DNA of 64,000 nucleotides. It comes from Comamonas testosteroni (GTDB taxonomy: Bacteria; Pseudomonadota; Gammaproteobacteria; Burkholderiales; Burkholderiaceae_C). The DNA is taken from NCBI RefSeq assembly GCF_014076415.1, contig NZ_CP043568.1, positions 5,332,001 to 5,396,000 of the forward strand, given 5' to 3'. This document shows positions 1 through 7,002 of the stretch, piece by piece. The notes beneath the pieces are model-generated. The model did not search any database. It was not told the origin of the DNA and worked only from the letters and a program-made list of their open reading frames with translations. Every line of letters begins with the position of its first letter. The stretch's first letter is position 1. A program made the translations under genes and the position numbers.

Positions 1-618
1 GGTGACAGCGCGGCTTTTGACGCGGACTTCTTTGACGAGGACTCGGTGCGCTCGCTGGTGCCGCGTGTGGTGGAGCGCTTTGGCCGCATCGACGCCGTGG
101 TCAATAACGCCTCGCTGTTCGAACATGACGATGCCCAGAGCTTCAGCTATGTGGCGCTGGAAGCGCATCTGCGCAGCAACACGGGCGCGCCCATATTGCT
201 GTCCCAGGCTCTGCACGCCCATGTGCAGGAGCGCGTGGCGGCAGGCGAAGAGTCCGCCCAGGGCGTCGTGGTCAATGTGCTGGACCAGAAGCTCTGGAAC
301 CAGAACCCCGATTTCCTGAGCTACACCCTCTCCAAGGCGGCTCTGGAAGCCGCCAACACCATGCTGGCCCTGGCGCTGGCTCCGCGCGTGCGCGTGGTGG
401 GAGTGGCGCCGGGCCTGACGCTGACCAGCCATATGCTGAGCCAGGAAAAATTCGAGGCCCTGCACGCCATGAGCCCGCTGGGACGCTCCTCCTCGCCCGA
501 GGACATTGCCGCCGCCGTGTGCTTTGCACTGGAAAACCGATCCATGACGGGCACCACCATGCTGGTGGACGGCGGCCAACATTTACAGCGCTTCGAGCGC
601 GATTTTTCGATGATGTGA
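1..618 (+). CDS. Pteridine reductase-like SDR oxidoreductase (5' partial)
   Basis: The frame is open from the first base, so the N-terminal Rossmann glycine motif lies outside the window and about 205 residues are visible. The SDR motif NNAS is present. The catalytic region reads LDQ, 12 residues, then YTLSK. An Asp 13 residues before the Tyr and a Lys four after it is the spacing known for the Asp-Tyr-Lys triad of pteridine reductases (PTR1/FolM). The usual SDR serine is absent. The next gene is folB, which supports a role in reducing a pterin or dihydrofolate in the cytoplasm. Substrate is inferred. An ordinary SDR of unknown substrate is the alternative. Confidence 0.8.
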   Translation, partial: GDSAAFDADFFDEDSVRSLVPRVVERFGRIDAVVNNASLFEHDDAQSFSYVALEAHLRSNTGAPILLSQALHAHVQERVAAGEESAQGVVVNVLDQKLWNQNPDFLSYTLSKAALEAANTMLALALAPRVRVVGVAPGLTLTSHMLSQEKFEALHAMSPLGRSSSPEDIAAAVCFALENRSMTGTTMLVDGGQHLQRFERDFSMM

Positions 619-643
619 GCCCACCGAGGCCGCACCCTTTTCC

Positions 644-1015
644 ATGACTTCCACTTCCGGACAACAGATTCTCACGCTCACCGGCCTGCGCTTTGATGCC
701 AGCCTGGGGATTCTTGCGCATGAGAAACAAGAGCCTCAGCCGATCCAGGTCGACGCCGAACTCAACCTCGGCCCCCAGCCCCTGGCTCCGCGCGATGACG
801 ACATCCTCCATGTGCTGGACTACCGCAAGGTGCGCCAGATCATCATCGACGAATGCACCTCCGAGCATGTGAACCTGCTCGAGAGCCTGATCGGCAAGCT
901 GGCCCAGCGCCTGCTGCAGCTGCCCGGCGTGCGCGGCGTGCGTGTGAAAATTGCGAAGCTGGAAATTTTTGACGACTGCGAAGTAGCCATTCGCATCGAA
1001 ACCGGACAATGGTGA
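644..1015 (+). CDS. folB: Dihydroneopterin aldolase
   Basis: A 123-residue protein of the FolB/FolX tunnelling fold, which cleaves dihydroneopterin to 6-hydroxymethyl-dihydropterin and glycolaldehyde in folate synthesis. Visible family marks are the N-terminal [16 protein letters not shown] stretch with the conserved Glu, the LDYRKV segment, [10 protein letters not shown], and a conserved Lys in [11 protein letters not shown]. The usual Lys-Pro there is Lys-Leu. It follows the SDR gene by 25 bp and its stop overlaps the start region of ttcA, so the three are probably one transcript. The length is normal for the family. Confidence 0.9.
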   Translation: MTSTSGQQILTLTGLRFDASLGILAHEKQEPQPIQVDAELNLGPQPLAPRDDDILHVLDYRKVRQIIIDECTSEHVNLLESLIGKLAQRLLQLPGVRGVRVKIAKLEIFDDCEVAIRIETGQW

Positions 1016-2004
1016 ACCCCATGAATGCAGTAAACGACAACCCCTGGATTGCCGAAGAGGCAGAAGCCGCCGATGCTGCGGCCGCAGAGAACGCCAACGG
1101 CGACGAAGCCGCCAAGCCCGGCAAGATCAAGATCGAACGCGAACAGATCAAGCTCGAGAAGCGCCTGTGCCGCGAAGTGGGCAAGGCCATCCTCGACTAC
1201 AACATGATCGAGGAAGGCGACAAGGTCATGGTCTGCATGTCCGGCGGCAAGGACAGCTACACCCTGCTCGACATTCTGCGCAAGCTGCAAAAGCGTGCAC
1301 CCGTGAAGTTCGACATCGTGGCCGTGAACCTGGACCAGAAGCAGCCCGGCTTCCCCGAGCACGTGCTGCCCGAGTACTTCCAGAGCATCGGTGTGGACTA
1401 CCACATCGAGAACCAGGACACCTACAGCGTCGTCAAGCGCGTCGTGCCCGAAGGCAAGACCACCTGTGGTCTGTGCTCGCGCCTGCGCCGCGCCATCTTG
1501 TACAAGGTGGCCGACCAGCTGGGCTGCACCAAGGTGGCCCTGGGCCATCACCGCGACGACATCGTGCAGACCATGATGCTCAATATGTTCTACGGCGGCC
1601 GCATGAAGGGCATGCCGCCCAAGCTGGTCAGCGACGACGGCAAGCATGTGGTGATCCGTCCCCTGTGCTATGTGCCCGAGAAGGACACGACGCGCTGGGC
1701 CCAGTACCAGAACTTCCCCATCATTCCCTGCAACCTCTGCGGCAGCCAGGACGGCCTGCAGCGCGTGGCCGTGGGCAATATGCTGCGCGAGTGGGACAAG
1801 AAGTTCCCCGGCCGCATAGAGAGCATGTTCCGCGCCATGGGCAATATCGTGACCACGCACATGATGGACCCCCAGCTGCACGACTTCAGGAACGCCAAGG
1901 CCACGGGCATTGCCGATCCCAACGGCGACATGGCCTTTGACCATGAAGAGCTGCCAACCATGGCAGCCCTGCCCGGCGGAGTACAAGTGGTACAACTGTC
2001 CTGA
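1009..2004 (+). CDS. ttcA: tRNA 2-thiocytidine(32) synthetase TtcA
   Basis: TtcA is an iron-sulfur ATP pyrophosphatase that thiolates cytidine 32 of certain tRNAs. The PP-loop SGGKDS is at residues 78-83, the CGLC pair at about 153-156 and the second CNLC pair at about 241-244; these are the cluster and catalytic cysteines of the family. The first 40 residues are an Ala/Glu-rich extension. Two in-frame ATGs exist, at 1009 (overlapping folB by 7 bp) and 1021. I kept the first, but the second is equally plausible. A perfect hairpin follows the gene. Confidence 0.95.
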   Translation: MVNPMNAVNDNPWIAEEAEAADAAAAENANGDEAAKPGKIKIEREQIKLEKRLCREVGKAILDYNMIEEGDKVMVCMSGGKDSYTLLDILRKLQKRAPVKFDIVAVNLDQKQPGFPEHVLPEYFQSIGVDYHIENQDTYSVVKRVVPEGKTTCGLCSRLRRAILYKVADQLGCTKVALGHHRDDIVQTMMLNMFYGGRMKGMPPKLVSDDGKHVVIRPLCYVPEKDTTRWAQYQNFPIIPCNLCGSQDGLQRVAVGNMLREWDKKFPGRIESMFRAMGNIVTTHMMDPQLHDFRNAKATGIADPNGDMAFDHEELPTMAALPGGVQVVQLS

Positions 2005-2043
2005 GCGGACTTTTGAACTAAAACCGGACCCTGCTGTCCAATC

Positions 2044-2066
2044 AAAGGCCCATTCCATGGGCCTTT
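2044..2066 (+). terminator. Hairpin after ttcA
   Basis: Perfect inverted repeat with arms AAAGGCCCAT and ATGGGCCTTT and a 3-nt loop, 40 bp after the ttcA stop. The downstream tract (GTCGTTTTC) is only moderately T-rich. It ends about 20 bp before the next start codon, so it may terminate or attenuate. Confidence 0.6.
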
Positions 2067-2087
2067 GTCGTTTTCAGAGAAATCATC

Positions 2088-2813
2088 ATGAACCTGCGCA
2101 AAACCTCCTTACGCTGGATCGGCCTTGTGGCCCTGACTGCGACGGCACTGCTGGCCGGCTGCAGCACGGTGCGCGAGGTCAACAGCACGGTGCAGAGCTT
2201 TTCCGCACTGAACACCATCCCCGTGCCAGCCACCTACCGGCTGGAGACCCTGCCCTCGCAGCAAGGCCAGCTGAACTTCGCGGCCGTGGAAGCCCAGGCC
2301 CAGCATGCGCTGGCCCGCGTCGGCCTGACGCGCGATGATTCGCGCGCCAGCCTGGTGGTGCAGATCAGCGCCCTGGCCCGCTATGCGCGCGACTGGGCCA
2401 GCTGGCCCTATTACGACCCCTACTGGGGCCCGCGCTGGGGCTGGGGCATGAGCTACGGCCGCGGTTTCGGCTGGGGCTTTGGCGGCAGCATGATGTTCAA
2501 CGAACCGCCGCTGGAGTATTACCGCGCCGTGAGCATCGTCATGCGCGACATCAAGACCCAGCAGATCGTCTACGAAACCTCGGCCCAGCGCCAGGATGTG
2601 TGGACCGACGACCCGGCCATCTTCGGCATTTTGTTTGATGCGGCGCTGACGGGCTTCCCCAAGCCGCCGCAGGGCCCGCGCAATGTGCGCACCGTCATCC
2701 AGCCACCGGCAGCTCAGCCGGCCAGCGGCACGCCTGCAGCACCCGCGCAGCCCGCCACACCGGCCACACCGGCCACGCCAGCCACCCCGGCCAACGCGGC
2801 ACCGGCACGTTGA
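2088..2813 (+). CDS. DUF4136 domain lipoprotein
   Basis: A 241-residue exported protein. The N-terminus has a basic start, a hydrophobic core and the lipobox LLAGC, so it should be a lipoprotein with the acylated Cys at about residue 25. The body matches the DUF4136 pattern (tyrosine, strand-rich domain, and YRAVSIVMRD / QQIVYETSAQ near the end); function in this family is unknown. An insert rich in Trp, Gly and Tyr (around WGPRWGWGMSYGRGFGWGFG) sits in the middle. The C-terminus is a flexible Pro-Ala-Thr tail encoded by a 9-bp tandem repeat. It probably has its own promoter after the ttcA hairpin. Confidence 0.8.
   Translation: MNLRKTSLRWIGLVALTATALLAGCSTVREVNSTVQSFSALNTIPVPATYRLETLPSQQGQLNFAAVEAQAQHALARVGLTRDDSRASLVVQISALARYARDWASWPYYDPYWGPRWGWGMSYGRGFGWGFGGSMMFNEPPLEYYRAVSIVMRDIKTQQIVYETSAQRQDVWTDDPAIFGILFDAALTGFPKPPQGPRNVRTVIQPPAAQPASGTPAAPAQPATPATPATPATPANAAPAR
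2751..2795 (+). repeat. 9-bp tandem repeat encoding Pro-Ala-Thr units
   Basis: Five near-identical 9-bp units (consensus CCGGCCACA) in frame, encoding PAT PAT PAT PAT PAN at the tail of the DUF4136 lipoprotein. Because the unit length is a multiple of three, copy-number slippage would lengthen or shorten the tail without a frameshift. Confidence 0.8.
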
Positions 2814-2916
2814 TTTGCAATCTTCAACAGTTGCCGGGCCTGCCGCGTGCTAACGTGCTGCTCGGCTTTAACCGGGGCCTCCTGCCTGGGCCCTCGCCAT
2901 GAAAAGGATGACTGTC

Positions 2917-3399
2917 ATGAAGAAACTTGCTCTCTCCACCCTGCTTTGCGCCACAGTGGCCGCGGGCTCCTTCAGCGCCCATGCCAGCGGCCTCGGCGAT
3001 GCCTTGCGCGGCCAGTTGGGCGGCGGCGCGGCCGAGAGCAACTCCAGCGCCTCGGGCCTGGGCGGCATGCTCGGCGGCTCCGGAGGCTCTTCGGCACTGT
3101 CGGCCCTGGGCCTGGGCAACCTGAGCTCCGGAACGGCCAGCAATGCCGCAGGCGTCCTCACCTACTGCATGAAGAACAACTACCTGAACGCCGACAAGGC
3201 CGCCCAGGTCAAAAACCAGTTGCTGGGCAAGCTGGGCCTGGGCCAGAAGGAAGAGCCCAAGGACCAGGGCTACCAGAATGGTCTGATGGGCATGGTCACG
3301 GGCGCCGACGGCAAGAGCTTCAGCCTGGACAAGGTCAAGAGCAACCTCAAGGAAAAGGCCTGCGACTTTGTGCTGGACAATGCCAAGTCACTGATCTGA
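2917..3399 (+). CDS. DUF2501 (YjjA-like) exported protein
   Basis: A protein of 160 residues starting MKKLALSTLL with a cleavable signal peptide ending near SAHASG. It then has a Gly/Ser-rich linker (GLGGMLGGSGGSSAL) and a helical C-terminal part with two cysteines (LTYCMKNNYLNADKA and KACDFVLDNAKSL), which matches the DUF2501 family (E. coli YjjA); function unknown, periplasmic. I chose the second ATG because AAAAGGA lies 9 nt upstream; an ATG 18 bp earlier has no ribosome-binding site. A strong terminator follows, and the ISL3 element is inserted just after it. Confidence 0.75.
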   Translation: MKKLALSTLLCATVAAGSFSAHASGLGDALRGQLGGGAAESNSSASGLGGMLGGSGGSSALSALGLGNLSSGTASNAAGVLTYCMKNNYLNADKAAQVKNQLLGKLGLGQKEEPKDQGYQNGLMGMVTGADGKSFSLDKVKSNLKEKACDFVLDNAKSLI

Positions 3400-3447
3400 C
3401 ACCAAGACATGGCAGCTGGCGCTTGAAGCGCAAGCGCTGCAATGACC

Positions 3448-3481
3448 AAAGGCCTGCGACCGTGGTTGCAGGCCTTTTTTC
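3448..3481 (+). terminator. Intrinsic terminator of the DUF2501 gene
   Basis: Arms AAAGGCCTGC and GCAGGCCTTT, a 10-nt loop and a run of six T. The T run is also part of the 8-bp target site duplicated by the adjacent ISL3 element, so the terminator remains intact on the left side of the insertion. Confidence 0.85.
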
Positions 3482-3482
3482 T
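3475..3482. repeat. Left target-site duplication of the ISL3 element
   Basis: TTTTTTCT, identical to the 8 bp at 4790-4797. An 8-bp duplication is the normal length for ISL3-family transposition. Confidence 0.9.
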
Positions 3483-4789
3483 GGTTCATCGCGCATTACC
3501 GGGGAAGGCTGCGCGAATCTTCAGAAAGAAATAGTCCTGATCGCGGTAGCCATAGGCCCGGCGCTTGATGACCTTGATGGTGTTGTTGATGCCCTCGACA
3601 ACACTTGTGTTCAACGGATGCCGGCATCGGGCGATGATCCCGTGCAGGTAGCTTTGCAAGCGCTGAGCAAAGGTGCTCAGTGCTGTAATACCGCTTTGGC
3701 GCGCTTGCTCACACCAGTGCTGCCAGGCGCGATGCGCCCAAGCCGGACGACGGTAAAACCACAGCTGTTTTAGCTCATCGCGCAAGACGTATACCGCCAT
3801 TAATGGCTCATTGGCCGCCAGCAGCTCCTTGAGCTGCACTGCTTGTTGAGCCCGCAGCTTGTTGCGATTGCGCAGTAGCAACCAGCGGCTGGACTTGAGC
3901 ACCTTGCGCGCCAAGGGCTGTTGGCGCAGCAAGTTGGCCTGATCGACACGCACTCGGTCGATAACCTCCCGGCCATACTTGGCCACGACATGGAACAGGT
4001 CATAGACGATCTCGGCGTTGGGGCAGTTGGCCTGGACCTCCAGCTCGTAGGCAGTAGTCATGTCGATAGCAACCGCGCGAATGCGCTGGGCAACGCCAAC
4101 GGGCAACTGCTCGAAGAACTGGCGGGCCGTCTCGCGTGAGCGCCCTTGCCCCACCCACAGCACCTGCCGGCTGATGGGGTCGACGACGACTGTGGCGTAG
4201 CGATGGCCCTTGTGCAACGCAAACTCGTCCATTGCCAAGTACTCGATCCGCTCCCATTGCGGCTGCGCGGTAGTGGCCAGCAATAAGGTCTTGTCGATGG
4301 ACTTGACCGTGTGCCACCCAAGATCGAAGAAGGCCGCGACTGCCTTGATGCTGCTGCTGCGAAGCAACTGGCTGCACGCCTGTGCCAGACGGTCTGTGAC
4401 GCGCTGGTAGCGACCGAGCCAGCTGAGTTTCTCCAGGCGCGGGCCACCACAGCTATCGCACCACAGACGCCGACGCGGCACATGCAGCACCACCTTGTAC
4501 TCGAACAGTGCCAGATCGCGCACGCGCCGTGTCGTGGTCTCATGGACTTGGCTGCACTGCGCACCGCAGCGTTCGCAATGCATGATGCTGGCCTGCGGCT
4601 TCAGATAGATCGACACGGTGCGGCTATCGCCCTGGGGCCACTGCACACGTTCAACCTCGTAGCCCTCCCAGCCGCCAAGAGCCTGCAATAACTTCGAGTC
4701 CAGCATTTGATTTGTTCTCCGATGTCAGCTTCGCAGCCGTCAGATTACAAAATGAACGGGCTCATCTCCACGGAATTCCTCGATGAACC
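3483..4789 (-). mobile_element. ISL3-family insertion sequence (1307 bp, complete)
   Basis: The element is bounded by imperfect terminal inverted repeats that begin GGTTCATCG; 18 of the first 23 bases match between the two ends (3483-3505 and the complement of 4767-4789). It is flanked by perfect 8-bp direct repeats TTTTTTCT and contains one intact transposase gene that spans almost the whole element. The transposase stop codon lies inside the left inverted repeat. Intact ends, an exact duplication and an unbroken gene indicate a recent insertion. I cannot assign a specific IS name without a database. Confidence 0.95.
3486..4706 (-). CDS. ISL3-family transposase
   Basis: A transposase of 406 residues. 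The N-terminal zinc finger has Cys at 44, 47, 83 and 86 (CERC and CDSC), followed by a helix-turn-helix around residues 115-135. The DDE catalytic residues are most likely D160 (in AMDEFALHKGHRY), D215 (AVAIDMTTAY) and E371 (NTSVVEGINNTIK), in the usual ISL3 context. It has full length and no frameshift. Its last codons (…FPGNAR) are encoded by the terminal inverted repeat itself. It is transcribed toward the upstream DUF2501 gene, convergent with it. Confidence 0.95.
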   Translation of the reverse strand: MLDSKLLQALGGWEGYEVERVQWPQGDSRTVSIYLKPQASIMHCERCGAQCSQVHETTTRRVRDLALFEYKVVLHVPRRRLWCDSCGGPRLEKLSWLGRYQRVTDRLAQACSQLLRSSSIKAVAAFFDLGWHTVKSIDKTLLLATTAQPQWERIEYLAMDEFALHKGHRYATVVVDPISRQVLWVGQGRSRETARQFFEQLPVGVAQRIRAVAIDMTTAYELEVQANCPNAEIVYDLFHVVAKYGREVIDRVRVDQANLLRQQPLARKVLKSSRWLLLRNRNKLRAQQAVQLKELLAANEPLMAVYVLRDELKQLWFYRRPAWAHRAWQHWCEQARQSGITALSTFAQRLQSYLHGIIARCRHPLNTSVVEGINNTIKVIKRRAYGYRDQDYFFLKIRAAFPGNAR

Positions 4790-4797
4790 TTTTTTCT
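4790..4797. repeat. Right target-site duplication of the ISL3 element
   Basis: TTTTTTCT, the exact partner of 3475-3482. Confidence 0.9.
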
Positions 4798-4862
4798 TGG
4801 CGCGCACTCCTGCTGCGCCGTGAATTGCGCACAAGAAGCGAAGTAAAACACGGAGCGCCGGT

Positions 4863-5615
4863 TCATGCGACAGAGCCATATTGCGCCATGACTCGCTTTA
4901 TCTGTTGCGCCACGTGCTCTTGCCGCTCCTTGTTCATGCGCGATTTGATGGATGCCACACTGACTCCGCCAATGATGTTTCCCATGGAGTCATGTAACGC
5001 GACGCCTACGCCAATCACGCCTGAAACCGCATAGTTGCCGATCACTGCATAACCGTCTGCGCGGGCCTGTGCCACCATCGCCTTCAGCGCCGGCATCGAG
5101 AGATCACGGTAATAAGGCAGACGCTCTCTGTTGGTGCGTATCAGGGCATCCGAATCTCGTACGGGCATGGCCGCCAACATGGCCAAGCCGCCAGCGCCGA
5201 CACCAATCGGCTGCCGATGGCCAACGCTTACAGCCAGGGCCTGGATCGGGTAGGTCCCAACGGCGCGACCAATGCATAGCGTATCGAATCCGCTTTGCAC
5301 GACAAGAAACGTCGCATCGCCAGTGGTCCGCGCGATCTCCTCAATCAATGGGCCGTATGTGTGCTGCACCGGCATCTCATTGCTTGAGGCTGCGACGAGT
5401 TGCTGACAGTACTGGCCGAGCACATAGCGCTTTCCGACTTCGCCTTGCGTGATCAGGCCTTCACGCATCAGACAGGCCATCAACCTATGTACCGTGGGCA
5501 GCTCCAAGTCAGAAAGCTCCGCAAGGTCCGTCAGACGCAGTCCCGATGGGTGATGTGCGGCCACCAGCTTGAGTAGCCCCAAGCCTCTTTCCAAAGTTTG
5601 TGTTCCGTGTGCCAT
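4863..5615 (-). CDS. IclR-family transcriptional regulator
   Basis: A regulator of 250 residues. The N-terminal winged helix-turn-helix (TLERGLGLLKLV, LELPTVHRLMACLMREGL) is followed by an IclR effector domain with PIQALAVSVGHRQPIGVGAGG and the C-terminal VGVALHDSMGNIIGGVSV. I chose the ATG that begins MAHGTQTLERG because the family starts there and GGA lies 6 nt upstream; the frame stays open for 25 more codons. It is divergent from the thiolase operon, and a 17-bp palindrome lies immediately before its start, so it probably represses itself and the operon until an aromatic or acyl effector binds. The effector is unknown. Confidence 0.9.
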   Translation of the reverse strand: MAHGTQTLERGLGLLKLVAAHHPSGLRLTDLAELSDLELPTVHRLMACLMREGLITQGEVGKRYVLGQYCQQLVAASSNEMPVQHTYGPLIEEIARTTGDATFLVVQSGFDTLCIGRAVGTYPIQALAVSVGHRQPIGVGAGGLAMLAAMPVRDSDALIRTNRERLPYYRDLSMPALKAMVAQARADGYAVIGNYAVSGVIGVGVALHDSMGNIIGGVSVASIKSRMNKERQEHVAQQIKRVMAQYGSVA

Positions 5616-5616
5616 T

Positions 5617-5633
5617 TTTCCAATATGTGGAAA
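5617..5633. promoter_or_regulatory. Putative IclR operator 1 (autoregulatory)
   Basis: TTTCCA-ATATG-TGGAAA, a perfect palindrome with 6-bp arms and a 5-bp centre, one base upstream of the iclR start codon and over its ribosome-binding site. It shares the core TTCCA-N5-TGGAA with the second site. A further 10-bp palindrome TTAGTACTAA follows at 5635-5644. Confidence 0.65.
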
Positions 5634-5684
5634 CTTAGTACTAAATATGGATCTGATCCTATTCTTTGTCCAGAGATAAGTTTT

Positions 5685-5714
5685 TTGCAAATGGACTTTT
5701 TTATTCCATATATT
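5685..5714 (+). promoter_or_regulatory. Putative promoter of the thiolase operon
   Basis: TTGCAA, an 18-bp spacer and TATATT. The -10 element lies inside the second palindrome, so a bound repressor would block RNA polymerase. Confidence 0.45.
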
Positions 5715-5719
5715 GGAAT
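5703..5719. promoter_or_regulatory. Putative IclR operator 2
   Basis: ATTCCA-TATAT-TGGAAT, a perfect palindrome with the same arm length and spacing as the site in front of iclR. It covers the probable -10 box of the thiolase operon. Confidence 0.65.
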
Positions 5720-5749
5720 TTAAGAGTGCCGAAATCTCGGAGACATTCG

Positions 5750-6988
5750 ATGGACGTATTCATTGCTGGTATTTCTCATACGCCGCTGGGCCGGCATCTT
5801 GACAGGTCTGTCAAGGCACTCACGCACGAGGCCGTTGCTGGAGCTCTATTGGATGCAGGCCTGCCTCAAGGGGAAGTTGAAGCGGCATGGTTTTCCAATG
5901 TGCGGCAAGGACAGATGGAGGCTCAAAACTCCATTCGAGGTCAGTGTGCCTTGACCGCCATGGGGTTCAGCGGCATTCCCATCTTCAATACAGAGAACGC
6001 ATGTGCCAGCGGCAGTTCCGGCCTCTTTCAAGCCTACGCAGCCATCAAGGCAGGCCTATTTGATGTTGCACTCGTCGTAGGCACAGAAAAGATGTTCTAC
6101 CCGGAAAAGCGGCAAGCCATGATGCAAGCATTTTTCGGTGGCACCGACATTCATGAAATGCAGAGCACTTGGCAGGGACTTCTGCAAATCGGCGAAGGCG
6201 TTGGGCCGGCCCGCGTGGACGGGGGGGACTGGAAGCAGCAAAGCTTCTTTATGGACGTGTATGCATCACTCGCACGCATGCACATGAAAATGTATGGAAC
6301 CACGCAGGAACATATTGCGCACGCAGCCGCCAAGAACCACACCCATTCGGCACTCAATCCGCTGGCCCAGTACCGTGCACCGATGAACGTCCAGGAGGTG
6401 CTTGGTACTCCACTCATCGCCTGGCCTCTCACGCGTGCCATGTGCGCACCAATCTCTGACGGCGCTGCAGCCGCAGTGGTGTGCAGCGAGCGAGCGCTGT
6501 CCAGAGTGAACCGGATACGTGCGATCCGAGTACGTGGCATGGGGGTGTCAAGCACCGTGCATCGCGCACCCGAAGCACTTGAATCCCACTGCGTGTCCCT
6601 GGCTGCCGATCGTGCCTATGCCGCAGCAGGTATTAGCGCAAAGGATATCGATGTCGTTGAAGTGCACGATGCTTCGAGCTTTGCGGAGGTTTTGCAGATA
6701 GAAAACCTCGGGCTCTGTGCTCGCGGTGAAGGAGGGTTTTACACCGTCAGCGGAGCAACCACCCTGGGTGGCGAGTGCCCCGTCAATGTCTCTGGCGGCC
6801 TTGTGTCGAAAGGGCATCCCATCGCGGCTACAGGCATCATCCAGTTGCACGAACTGGTTACCCAGTTGCGTGGCGAAGCAGGGGAGCGTCAAGTACAAGG
6901 CGCGCGTATCGCAGTCGCAGAGAACGGAGGTGGCTTCATCCGGGTTGAAGATGCTGCAGCCGTGGTCACCGTACTGGACAAGGCTTGA
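5750..6988 (+). CDS. Thiolase-family protein (SCP2-thiolase-like)
   Basis: An enzyme of 412 residues with the thiolase fold. The nucleophile is C85 in ENACASGSSG and the C-terminal His is H356 in VSKGHPIAATG. At the place where SCP2-type thiolases have HDCF it reads HDAS (306-309), and the C-terminal motif is AENGGG with no cysteine. So the second catalytic cysteine is missing at both places where it is usually found, and classical reversible thiolysis is uncertain. The start follows GGAG by 8 nt. The gene is followed by an acyl-CoA ligase and a Bug receptor and is divergent from iclR, suggesting activation and chain cleavage or condensation of an imported carboxylic acid. Confidence 0.85.
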   Translation: MDVFIAGISHTPLGRHLDRSVKALTHEAVAGALLDAGLPQGEVEAAWFSNVRQGQMEAQNSIRGQCALTAMGFSGIPIFNTENACASGSSGLFQAYAAIKAGLFDVALVVGTEKMFYPEKRQAMMQAFFGGTDIHEMQSTWQGLLQIGEGVGPARVDGGDWKQQSFFMDVYASLARMHMKMYGTTQEHIAHAAAKNHTHSALNPLAQYRAPMNVQEVLGTPLIAWPLTRAMCAPISDGAAAAVVCSERALSRVNRIRAIRVRGMGVSSTVHRAPEALESHCVSLAADRAYAAAGISAKDIDVVEVHDASSFAEVLQIENLGLCARGEGGFYTVSGATTLGGECPVNVSGGLVSKGHPIAATGIIQLHELVTQLRGEAGERQVQGARIAVAENGGGFIRVEDAAAVVTVLDKA

Positions 6989-7002
6989 AAAGGCGAAGGC
7001 AT

